From Clostridia bacterium (lineage in GTDB: Bacteria; Bacillota; Clostridia; Oscillospirales; Acutalibacteraceae): a DNA stretch of 34,081 nt. The stretch covers positions 1 to 34,081 of the forward strand of contig JAFRPB010000195.1 of NCBI GenBank assembly GCA_017429345.1. Reading direction: 5' to 3'. The translations under genes were made by a program, and so were the position numbers. A model generated the notes under the pieces. The model was not told the DNA's origin and did not search any database. It saw only the letters and a list, made by a program, of their open reading frames with translations. Shown here piece by piece: positions 26,301 to 32,258 of the stretch. Each line of letters begins with the position of its first letter. Within the stretch, counting starts at the first letter, position 1.

Positions 26301-26975
26301 TCAGCCGCGAAAACGCCGCTCCATCTCTTCAAGATCGTAAGATAAAAAATACGGTTTCAGCAAAGGATAAAACTCTTTCATTTTTTCATATGTTGCAAAA
26401 ACGATATCACATCCCCGGTCGTCATACACGGACATGATAAGATCATTTTTTACGGAAACAAGGCTTACATCGGAATTATCTTCGGAATCGATCTGTCCGT
26501 TGATCAAGGCAATATCGTCAAAGCCCAAACCGTCCGAATAACAGATGATACGGTTCCGCCGCGTCGTTTCAAGATCCGGATCGCCGGGCTCCGCGTAAGT
26601 TTTCAGGCCCCTGACACAAACATGGCGGTACTTCATCAGCATCTCGGATAAAAATCGCAAAGCTCTCATTTCAGAGTGAACTCTGCTCTTAATGACCTCA
26701 ATGACCTCGGCAGGATCGTCATATTGTTTCTCTTCTGCCTCTCCGCTGTCAGACCAGTCATACATCCAGTAATTGAAGATCATTGCGTCGGCGCCGTCGG
26801 GAAATAAGATATCATATATTTGTTTTGCGCGCAGACGCGCATTTTTCATATACTCATCCGTGTTGTTTCCTATCCCCAGCTCGCATCTCAAAGCATAGCG
26901 ATTTGAGTAAAAATACGGCTGAAGATAATCAAAACCCGGATCTAAAAGCATTTTCTCGATCTTGCTGTTTCCCAT
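26301..26975 (-). CDS. DUF3885-domain protein
   Basis: Soluble protein of 224 residues. Its end matches DUF3885: NDLIMSVYDDRGCDIVFATY followed by LKPYFLSYDLEEMERR, where the family shows a YDDRG motif and a final YDREEI-like segment. Function is unknown; in Firmicutes such proteins often lie in small accessory or immunity-like gene clusters. Base composition is visibly more AT-rich than the flanking glycosidase and lectin genes, and it interrupts what would otherwise be a carbohydrate gene pair, so horizontal arrival is possible. The RBS is weak (AGAGATTATTATG). No partner toxin is visible next to it. Confidence 0.7.
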   Translation of the reverse strand: MGNSKIEKMLLDPGFDYLQPYFYSNRYALRCELGIGNNTDEYMKNARLRAKQIYDILFPDGADAMIFNYWMYDWSDSGEAEEKQYDDPAEVIEVIKSRVHSEMRALRFLSEMLMKYRHVCVRGLKTYAEPGDPDLETTRRNRIICYSDGLGFDDIALINGQIDSEDNSDVSLVSVKNDLIMSVYDDRGCDIVFATYEKMKEFYPLLKPYFLSYDLEEMERRFRG

Positions 26976-27033
26976 AATAATCTCTGTCTGGTCGATTCGG
27001 TTCTCATGTTTTCTTCTCTCGGGTTCGCGCTGC

Positions 27034-27660
27034 TTAAAACTCCGGCTCGTATCCTTCCTTCACTTCTTCCCAGACGGCCCGGCGGACCTTGAGATCGGTC
27101 ACGGCAATTCTGGTGCAGTACGCCTCGAAGCCGATCCTTCCGTATTTCTCCTGATCGATGGGGTCCGGGTCGTTGGCCTCGATGCACAGCTGCCCGTCAA
27201 TGATTACGAACACGTGCCCGCCGATGCTTCCCGCCTGCATGTGGTATTCCTTTCCCGGCTTGAAATCGAAGAGCTTCGTTCCGCAGGTCAGCTTGTATTC
27301 GGGGCTCTTTTCAAAGCCCACCTTGCCGTCCCACCAGCCGCCGACGCCGGCGACGTATGCAAGCGCCCGGGTATTGGTCTCCTCGTTCCAGGAGCCGGAC
27401 CACATGCAGTTGATATCGTGGGTGCAGGGCGGCAGCACTTTCCCTCTGAAATCCACGCAGACCGGACCGTAAAAAGATTTCTTCAGCAAAGCCATGGAGG
27501 CGAAATTGCGTCTGTTTTCGCCGATCAGCCAGCCGTCCCGGACGAACCAGCTGCCGTCTCTGACCTCAAAATCGGCGGCGAAGGATTCTGGTGTAAAGGG
27601 CGTGTCATAGAGCACGGGCATGGCGTCCGGGTCTATCATTTTGTGCATCAGATGGATCAT
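27034..27660 (-). CDS. concanavalin-like beta-sandwich protein (DUF1080/DUF1961-like)
   Basis: Cytoplasmic-type protein of 208 residues without a signal. Repeated strand patterns and the SWFVRDGWLIGENRRNFASM and VIIDGQLCIEANDPDP segments resemble the jelly-roll fold of DUF1080/DUF1961-type proteins that bind or cut glycosides. The family call is by fold pattern; no catalytic residue can be named. The ATG at 27660 has AAAGGAGAT nine bases upstream. The promoter before it carries the operator-like element shared with the GH66 gene, so both are probably controlled by the same regulator and act on the same type of carbohydrate. It lies upstream of the DUF3885 and GH-A-type genes. Confidence 0.72.
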   Translation of the reverse strand: MIHLMHKMIDPDAMPVLYDTPFTPESFAADFEVRDGSWFVRDGWLIGENRRNFASMALLKKSFYGPVCVDFRGKVLPPCTHDINCMWSGSWNEETNTRALAYVAGVGGWWDGKVGFEKSPEYKLTCGTKLFDFKPGKEYHMQAGSIGGHVFVIIDGQLCIEANDPDPIDQEKYGRIGFEAYCTRIAVTDLKVRRAVWEEVKEGYEPEF

Positions 27661-27716
27661 ATTCAGGTATCTCCTTTCAATACGGAAAACGTTCCGCGTT
27701 TCGACTGTTTTGATTG

Positions 27717-27778
27717 ATTATATCATTTTTAACGGAGATTTGCAATTCCCGGATCTGCTTTTCTCCTTTAAAAATGAT
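27717..27778 (-). promoter_or_regulatory. promoter in a 17-bp inverted repeat, with shared operator element
   Basis: Leftward TTGCAA (27740-27745) and TATAAT (27717-27722) are 17 bases apart. The arms 27722-27738 (ATCATTTTTAACGGAGA) and 27762-27778 are reverse complements with one mismatch; the 23 bases between them are almost exactly the element TTTGCAATTCCCGGAT plus CTTTT also found before GH66. One arm fills the spacer between -35 and -10. It looks like a regulator-controlled promoter. Confidence 0.65.
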
Positions 27779-27798
27779 CTCCGATTTATCTGTTTACG

Positions 27799-27852
27799 AT
27801 TATAGAATACAATAAATCCGATGTCAATGATATATCACTCCTTCATCGCAAT
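27799..27852 (-). promoter_or_regulatory. strong leftward promoter with one ATGATAT hairpin unit
   Basis: TTGACA (27822-27827) and TATAAT (27799-27804), 17 bases apart, point left towards the lectin-like gene. Directly upstream of the -35 box is ATGATAT (27827-27833) followed by a partly self-complementary 19-base segment ending GCAAT (27834-27852). The same layout, with more units, is at 33900-34000. Confidence 0.7.
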
Positions 27853-27859
27853 ACAAAAT

Positions 27860-27885
27860 AAGGACCTGCCCTGCGGCAGATCCTT
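27860..27885 (-). terminator. terminator of the metallo-hydrolase gene
   Basis: AAGGACCTGCC (27860-27870) and GGCAGATCCTT (27875-27885) pair with one mismatch around a 4-base loop. On the minus strand the stem is followed by ATTTTG. It lies 59 bases after the MBL-rubredoxin stop. Confidence 0.6.
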
Positions 27886-27943
27886 GTTATTCATTATACC
27901 CGGGATGCCGGACCGGGATCTGCCGATCTCTTTCCGAATAAGA

Positions 27944-28885
27944 TCAGGCTCTGTTGAACTTCTCCTTCGGCTGTTTGCATCTCGGGCATTTCCAGTCGTC
28001 GGGAAGATCTTCAAACGCGACGCCGTCATGCTCGGCGGGATCGTAAACGTAACCGCAGATCGAGCAGACGTATTTTCCGCTTGCTTCCCCGGCGCTGAAA
28101 TCGTCTTCGGCAAGAACGGTCGGGACCGGGTTGTCAAGATCGATCACGCGCTTTGCCTCAAGATTCTCATACCCCTGCGGCGTATGCGTTCCGCAGTAAA
28201 CCGTCGGGTGATCGCGAACGAACGCACGGACGCGGTCAAGCGTTTCACGCGCAGCGGGAAGATCGTCAAACACCACCGAAAGCATGTTCTCGTACAGCGC
28301 CTCATCCATATAGGTGATATCTCCGTGGAGCATATAGAACAAACCGTCGTTTTCAACGATCACGATGCTGTTTCCGTGGGTGTGGCCTTTTGCTCTGATG
28401 AAATAAACCCCGTCCGCGATCTTCTGACTTTCCGGGAAATTGTAATACGCGCCGTCCGTATATTCGACGGGCACGATATTGTCAAGTCCCTGAAGCTCCG
28501 CGGCGGATATTTCCTCCGCGCCGACGTAAACCTTCGCGTTCGGAAAAGAGCGCAATTCTCCGGAATGGTCCGCGTGCTTATGAGTAAGCAAAATCTTCGT
28601 GACCTGCTCCGGCTTGTATCCAAGCGCGGCGAACGCTTCCATATAGGTGCAGATGTCTTTCCCGGTAAAGATCGGGCTGTTTTCGTCCGGCGCTTCCTCC
28701 GGCGTTCCGGTGGGGAGCCCCGTATCGACGAGGATCACTTCACGGCCTGTGTCGATCAGATAATTCTGCAGACTGCCGCGATAGCGAATATTTTTATCGT
28801 ACTTGTCGACGCCGTCCTCGCCGCCGAAGATGAACGGCTGGGTATAAAACCCGTCTTTTCTGAATTTTACCGCTTTGATCTCCAT
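27944..28885 (-). CDS. metallo-beta-lactamase-fold hydrolase fused to rubredoxin
   Basis: Protein of 313 residues, cytoplasmic. Residues 1-250 are an MBL domain with the metal motif THKHADH (101-107), then His168/His170, Asp189 in HGDI and His234 in CGTHT; the arrangement [17 protein letters not shown] resembles lactonase-type members. Residues 271-313 are a complete rubredoxin: Cys274-x2-Cys277 in [10 protein letters not shown] and Cys300-x2-Cys303 in [13 protein letters not shown]. Rubredoxin domains carry single electrons, so the pairing suggests redox rather than plain hydrolysis, as in flavodiiron proteins, though no flavodoxin part is present. RBS GGAGG. Its neighbours, a ferritin-like protein and a small winged-helix protein, point to oxygen or iron stress. 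Confidence 0.9.
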   Translation of the reverse strand: MEIKAVKFRKDGFYTQPFIFGGEDGVDKYDKNIRYRGSLQNYLIDTGREVILVDTGLPTGTPEEAPDENSPIFTGKDICTYMEAFAALGYKPEQVTKILLTHKHADHSGELRSFPNAKVYVGAEEISAAELQGLDNIVPVEYTDGAYYNFPESQKIADGVYFIRAKGHTHGNSIVIVENDGLFYMLHGDITYMDEALYENMLSVVFDDLPAARETLDRVRAFVRDHPTVYCGTHTPQGYENLEAKRVIDLDNPVPTVLAEDDFSAGEASGKYVCSICGYVYDPAEHDGVAFEDLPDDWKCPRCKQPKEKFNRA

Positions 28886-28928
28886 ATTGATTCCTCCGTT
28901 TGTATGATCGTTTTATATTACTGCAAAA

Positions 28929-28964
28929 GACCGGCATGCCTTATCGTTTGAAGGAATGCCGGTC
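28929..28964 (-). terminator. terminator after the winged-helix gene
   Basis: GACCGGCATGCCTT (28929-28942) and AAGGAATGCCGGTC (28951-28964) pair with one mismatch and an 8-base loop. On the minus strand TTTT follows. It separates the ferritin/winged-helix pair from the MBL-rubredoxin gene; since only about 43 bases remain before that gene and I see no convincing promoter there, partial read-through is likely. Confidence 0.7.
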
Positions 28965-28981
28965 AACATGCTGTGAAGCAA

Positions 28982-29164
28982 TCATTTTACAGCCGGTTCC
29001 CACTTGCATCTGACAGGGGACATGATGGAACCGTCTTTTTTCATTTCGGCGAACGCCTTGTCCACGACCTTGCGGTCGAGTCCGGTCAGCTCGGCGACTT
29101 TTCCCGCGTTCAGCGGTTCGCCGGCCTTTCTCATAGCCTCTAAAATCAGTTCTTTTTCGTTCAT
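28982..29164 (-). CDS. small winged-helix DNA-binding protein
   Basis: Sixty-residue protein consisting of one winged-helix unit: EKELILEAMRKAGEPLNAGK, then VAELTGLDRKVVDKAFAEM and a wing ending SPVRCKWEPA. The LTGLDRKVVDKA segment is the recognition helix region. The ATG at 29164 has AAAGGAG seven bases upstream; a longer frame from 29197 would overlap the ferritin gene and lacks an RBS. It starts 13 bases after the ferritin stop, so they are translated from one mRNA. It is a candidate regulator of this iron/oxygen cluster. A terminator follows. Confidence 0.8.
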   Translation of the reverse strand: MNEKELILEAMRKAGEPLNAGKVAELTGLDRKVVDKAFAEMKKDGSIMSPVRCKWEPAVK

Positions 29165-29177
29165 GATAATTTCTCCT

Positions 29178-29627
29178 TTACTCACCGAGCATCTCAATGA
29201 TATAGTTTTCCATGCCGATCTGTTCGATCAGGCAAAGATGGCCCCTGACCCAGTTGAAGTGATCCTGCTCGTCAATGATGAATTCCTCGATCATACGTCT
29301 GGTCACGTAGTCGTCGTCGAACAGGGAAAGCGCCTTGCTCATCATCGGCAGCGCCTCGGCGGCCTCCTTGCAGTCGTATTCCAGCATCTCTTTGATATCG
29401 GTGATCACCGGGTACTCCTGGAGCTCAACGCAGGGCGTCTCGCCCAGCTCGATCAGACGGGCGTTGACTTTCTTGGCCTCTTCCCATTCCTCATCGGATT
29501 CCGCCATGATCTTGTCCGCCAGCTTGTTAAGTCCCCGCGCCTTCAGAAGCTGCGCGTGGATGGAATGCTGCTGGGAATTGCCGAACCAGCCCTTTGACAG
29601 ATACTTCAAAAACTCAATTTTCGTCAT
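29178..29627 (-). CDS. ferritin-like/bacterioferritin-like protein
   Basis: Helical protein of 149 residues with the four-helix pattern of the ferritin-like superfamily. Carboxylate and His residues fall in the right helices: ESDEEWEEAKK (43-53), YDCKEAAEA (84-92) and the E-x-x-x-x-E-x-x-H motif EEFIIDEQDHFNW (114-126, Glu115, Glu120, His123), typical of a di-iron site. It may store iron or reduce peroxide. The ATG at 29627 has GGAGG ten bases upstream. It leads a unit with the winged-helix gene under a TTGAAA-16-TATAAT promoter, with direct repeats TGTGCGCA in the leader. It could also be annotated as a Dps- or DUF-type ferritin; iron specificity is inferred. Confidence 0.85.
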   Translation of the reverse strand: MTKIEFLKYLSKGWFGNSQQHSIHAQLLKARGLNKLADKIMAESDEEWEEAKKVNARLIELGETPCVELQEYPVITDIKEMLEYDCKEAAEALPMMSKALSLFDDDYVTRRMIEEFIIDEQDHFNWVRGHLCLIEQIGMENYIIEMLGE

Positions 29628-29665
29628 CGTAACCGACCTCCGTTAACAGATATGATATTGGCGGC

Positions 29666-29688
29666 TGTGCGCAGTGGCATTGTGCGCA
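29666..29688. repeat. direct repeats TGTGCGCA in the ferritin leader
   Basis: Two copies of TGTGCGCA (29666-29673 and 29681-29688) are spaced 15 bases start to start, between the -10 box and the ferritin gene. The spacing is about one and a half helical turns. They could be regulator half-sites; no known motif is matched. Confidence 0.45.
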
Positions 29689-29701
29689 ATAACCTATTTT
29701 T

Positions 29702-29729
29702 ATTATATCCGTGACGGCAGGGTTTTCAA
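29702..29729 (-). promoter_or_regulatory. promoter of the ferritin gene
   Basis: Leftward TTGAAA (29724-29729) and TATAAT (29702-29707) with a 16-base spacer, 75 bases before the ferritin start at 29627. Confidence 0.6.
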
Positions 29730-29748
29730 TTCAGAAAAATGCTTCAAT

Positions 29749-29784
29749 CTCTCATGATGAGAGAAATATTCCGAATCCTCTCAT
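29749..29784. promoter_or_regulatory. TetR-operator-like palindrome with an extra half-site
   Basis: CTCTCAT-G-ATGAGAG (29749-29763) is a perfect 15-bp palindrome. A third half-site CTCTCAT is at 29778-29784, abutting the TetR stop. The palindrome lies 20 bases upstream of the ferritin -35 box. There is no T run, so it is not a terminator. It could be a binding site of the adjacent TetR protein. Confidence 0.5.
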
Positions 29785-30333
29785 TTACAAAAGATATTTT
29801 TTCAGCGGCTCGGGGATCGATTGCTCGTAGATTTTTGCAATTTCTTCGACTGTTGTATCGATCCGGTCCATGATCCACTCGCAGGCGAGACCTACCAATC
29901 CGAGACAGTATATTTTTACACACATCATCTCTTCATGCGTCAGCTCCCGATGACCGTTGACGGAAAGAATGTACTTTTCCAGAGCGGCGCAATTGATCCG
30001 GACCATATATCGCATGAAATAATCATGACCGGACGTGTGCTTCAGCAGGTTCACAAGATAGTCCTTGTTTTCATAATACATCCGCGCACCGTCGTAAAGC
30101 GTCTGCGTCCATAAATAATCTCCCTCGCCGACCCGGTCGACGATCTCGGCGACGGCTCCGGTGTGTTCCCATGCGATCAGATCGTATTTATCCTTAAAAT
30201 TCCGGTAAAAGGTCGCCGGGGAATACCCGCAGTTGTCGACGATCTCCTGTATTGTGATCTTATCGATGCTTTTTTGCGCAGCAAGCTCCTGAAATGATTC
30301 CGTCAGGATCTCTTTTGCCGTTTTTCGTTTCAT
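29785..30333 (-). CDS. TetR/AcrR-family regulator
   Basis: Protein of 182 residues. Residues 1-50 are a TetR helix-turn-helix (TAKEILTESFQELAAQKS, then ITIQEIVDNCGYSPATFYRN and FKDKYDLIAW). The C-terminal helical domain (TLYDGARMYYENKDYLVNLL) resembles the TetR_C branch of DhaS-like regulators. The ATG at 30333 is favoured: AGGGA lies six bases before it, while the next ATG upstream has no spacing from it. The region just upstream carries the tail of a truncated EEP gene, so the native promoter may have been lost, and the strong promoter at 30839-30867 could now drive this gene. A likely target is the palindrome at 29749-29763. Confidence 0.88.
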   Translation of the reverse strand: MKRKTAKEILTESFQELAAQKSIDKITIQEIVDNCGYSPATFYRNFKDKYDLIAWEHTGAVAEIVDRVGEGDYLWTQTLYDGARMYYENKDYLVNLLKHTSGHDYFMRYMVRINCAALEKYILSVNGHRELTHEEMMCVKIYCLGLVGLACEWIMDRIDTTVEEIAKIYEQSIPEPLKKYLL

Positions 30334-30757
30334 ATCCATTCCCTGCACTGCAAAAATATCTGTTGATTTTACATTCACAAAACCCGGTTTGTCTGCTGCC
30401 GATCATCGCGCTTTTCACGTCGCCGCCGGCGTCGATCTCGCAGCCGACCCAGTCGTACATGGTCAGCCGCCCGTCCAGCGCGACCATCCAGATATTCGAG
30501 GCTTCCTGCAGACCGAAAGAATCCGGCATGATCTCGAAGATCTTGCTTTCGCCGATCGTGATGCGGTCATAGGTCGTGTTGCCGTTCACGCCGCCCACGC
30601 GGATATTGAACGACATGATCCTGAGCGTGCCCGGCGCCTGGTTTTCTGCTTTGATGATCGGAAAATCGTAAGCCGCATAGCTGTCCGGCAGTCCTTTGCC
30701 GGCGTTTGCCGTGAAAAGCGCGAAGATCGCCAGCGCGAAGACGATGATCCGTTTCAT
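30260..30757 (-). pseudogene. truncated exonuclease/endonuclease/phosphatase (EEP) protein
   Basis: The open frame gives 165 residues, but only the first roughly 116 belong to the EEP fold. There is a signal-like N-terminus (MKRIIVFALAIFALFTANAG), then LRIMSFNIRVGG with the metal-ligand Asn51 and MPDSFGLQEA with Glu85. EEP enzymes (DNase I fold) cut DNA, RNA or phosphate esters and normally need about 250 or more residues, with GD and SDH motifs at the end; these are absent. From about position 30400 the frame becomes Cys-rich, unrelated sequence and overlaps the TetR start. The cause looks like a deletion joining the EEP gene to the TetR upstream region. No RBS precedes the ATG. It has a strong promoter. 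Confidence 0.75.
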
Positions 30758-30769
30758 TGCAAGAATAAA

Positions 30770-30867
30770 CAGAAAACGCCTCTGTATTTTTGCTTATTTC
30801 GGACTCTCCCGTATTTTTGCGAATCCCTTACGAGAATTATTATAGAATATACCGCCGCGCCTGTCAA
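30770..30867 (-). promoter_or_regulatory. strong promoter and repeated leader, copy 1
   Basis: Leftward TTGACA (30862-30867) and TATAAT (30839-30844), spacer 17. The transcribed leader holds two copies of GCAAAAATAC 29 bases apart and an AGTCCGAAATAAGCAAAAAT stretch that recurs in copy 2 at 32094-32180. The likeness between the copies ends abruptly at GCGTTT, where coding or remnant sequence begins. Confidence 0.7.
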
Positions 30868-30916
30868 TCACGAAAGCGCGCCGGCCGCCGGAACGAGAAA
30901 GCGGGATTTGCCGGTA

Positions 30917-31453
30917 TTACGGTATCTGTTCCGATCCTAAATACTTTTCCAAAAGGACCAGATTCACGTCCGGGATCCCGTTGAATACGGTGGGCACGAC
31001 GGCGATCTCTTTGTAACCGAGCTTTTTGTACATCTTCCGTGCGACGAGATTCCGTTCGTTTGTATCAATGCGCAGTTCAAAACAGTCGTTTTCTCTTGCG
31101 TACGCCTCATAGAAGCTGACAAATTGCTTCCCCAGTCCCCTCCTGCCGGCGCTGGGAGAAACGGTCAGCGCGTGCAATACGCATACGTGATCGTCGTCCG
31201 CCTCATGTTCCCATCGGGCCCGGGCATAGGCATCCACCTGGATCTTATTGATGACGCCGGAGGCGAGAATGACGCCGTCTGTTTCCAGAACAAAAAGGTC
31301 GCCGCGCTTGAAAGCCGCTTCCGCGGTGGCCCTTACCGGATAGACGCCCCGTATCCATCCGACGGATATGACGCCGTCCTCCTCTGCCCGGTGGATCTCA
31401 TCGTAGATGTTCACCACCGCGTCAAGGTCTGAAAAAACCGCTTTCCGGATCAT
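30917..31453 (-). CDS. GNAT-family N-acetyltransferase
   Basis: Protein of 178 residues, typical length. It opens MIRKAVFSDLDAVVNIYDEI, the usual beta1-alpha1 start of GNAT enzymes. HALTVSPSAGRRGLGKQFVS (beta4 and the acetyl-CoA loop, RRGLGK) and IDTNERNLVARKMYKKLGYK (the C-terminal NxxAxxxYxKLGF-like motif) complete the fold. The ATG at 31453 has GGAGGGG eight bases upstream; the frame extends upstream but without RBS or homology. Substrate unknown. It stands alone between two damaged loci. Confidence 0.9.
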   Translation of the reverse strand: MIRKAVFSDLDAVVNIYDEIHRAEEDGVISVGWIRGVYPVRATAEAAFKRGDLFVLETDGVILASGVINKIQVDAYARARWEHEADDDHVCVLHALTVSPSAGRRGLGKQFVSFYEAYARENDCFELRIDTNERNLVARKMYKKLGYKEIAVVPTVFNGIPDVNLVLLEKYLGSEQIP

Positions 31454-31564
31454 GTTCTGTTCCCCTCCTTCTTCCGACTTCCGAGCTGTCGTGATAAAAG
31501 GCAATCGTCGGCAAATAGGCCTCAGGCAACTTGCAAAGGCGCGCAGCGTATATTTGACATGTCT

Positions 31565-31592
31565 ATTGCCTAATGCCCAATGCCCAATGCCT
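31565..31592. repeat. four tandem heptamers (AATGCCC type)
   Basis: ATTGCCT, AATGCCC, AATGCCC and AATGCCT follow without gaps upstream of the GNAT gene. Unit length equals that of the tract at 226-260 but the sequence differs. No coding function. Confidence 0.75.
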
Positions 31593-31642
31593 TGACCGAA
31601 GCCTGATAAATCAAGAACTGACTTGTCTTTCACAGAACACAA

Positions 31643-31674
31643 AGCGCCTTTTGGCAGACAAAAGGCACTTTTTT
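31643..31674 (+). terminator. intrinsic terminator hairpin
   Basis: GCCTTTTG (31646-31653) and CAAAAGGC (31659-31666) pair around GCAGA, extended past one mismatch by AAG/CTT, and run into six T (31669-31674). The plus-strand form is a canonical terminator although no plus gene ends here; on the minus strand the same stem lies just after the surface-protein remnant and may act in that direction too. Confidence 0.7.
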
Positions 31675-31701
31675 CATGCGTATCGTTCCCTGTCTTTCCC
31701 G

Positions 31702-32100
31702 TTATTCTTTGCCGAACAGGCAGGCGAAGAAGTACAGCACCTTATGGAACATCCCCACGATCTTGCCACAGGGACCGGTGTGGGTCTGGCCGCACCACCT
31801 GCAATGACCGTCGTCTTCCGGATCTTCGGGGTCCGTCGGCGGATCGGTCGTCTGCGCCGCGGCTTCCAGCTCGGCATAGCGTTCTTCCGCACTTGTTAGC
31901 ACGGCGTAGTTATCCACCTGCTCCTGTTCCTGCGCCGTCAGGCTGTCGTAGACGGCGCGGGCCATATCGATGGCGGCTTTGCACTCCTCGGTATAGGTGA
32001 CCTCACCGATGGCGTCGATCAGCAGTTCCGCCGCCTCGTCGGCAGGCAGCCCCAGCGCCGGGATCTCCCCGGTCGTTTGGGCGGTAAACGCCTCTGTATT
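31702..32100 (-). pseudogene. 3' remnant of a large surface protein
   Basis: The frame is open from about 32151 to 31702 but has no ATG, GTG or TTG until Met at 31965. Read through, it gives a helical repeat domain (ADEAAELLIDAIGEVTYTEE, then ARAVYDSLTAQEQEQVDNYA and an LTSAEERYAELEA end), a Pro/Asp linker and a tail with CRWCGQTHTGPCGK followed by an amphipathic segment, KIVGMFHKVLYFFACLFGKE. As I recall, this domain and tail end long secreted proteins of gut Clostridia. Everything upstream of the last repeat is missing: at 32094 the coding part joins the promoter-leader repeat. A short product starting at 31965 is conceivable but has no RBS that I can support. Best read as a decayed gene. 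Confidence 0.7.
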
Positions 32101-32180
32101 TTTGCTTATTTCGGACTTTTCCGTTTCTTTTGCCCACCCGTTCCGAAAATATTATAGAATATGCCGCAGTATCTGTCAAT
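32094..32180 (-). promoter_or_regulatory. strong promoter and repeated leader, copy 2
   Basis: Leftward TTGACA (32174-32179) and TATAAT (32151-32156), spacer 17 with a TATTC extension. The leader shares AGTCCGAAATAAGCAAAAAT and the following ACAGAGGCGTTT with copy 1 (30770-30867). It now reads into the surface-protein remnant. Confidence 0.7.
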
Positions 32181-32258
32181 TATATTTGTCATTCAGACAT
32201 CCCGGGTCCGTTAAAATGCCCGGATCGCATTTTGCACACAGCGCAACACTCTGCGCTC

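Larger units (their letters stand above)
31454..31701. other. non-coding stretch between the GNAT gene and a surface-protein remnant
   Basis: It holds the heptamer tract at 31565-31592 and the hairpin at 31643-31674. I see no supported gene and no clear GNAT promoter. Confidence 0.5.

Noticed and set aside
30770-30867. known riboswitch in the leader of the EEP gene
   Set aside because: I could not match the leader to any riboswitch core; only short direct repeats and weak hairpins are visible.
31454-31642. 63-residue N-terminal extension of the GNAT protein
   Set aside because: It runs through the heptamer repeats, has no RBS, and the GNAT fold begins at the ATG with GGAGGGG upstream.
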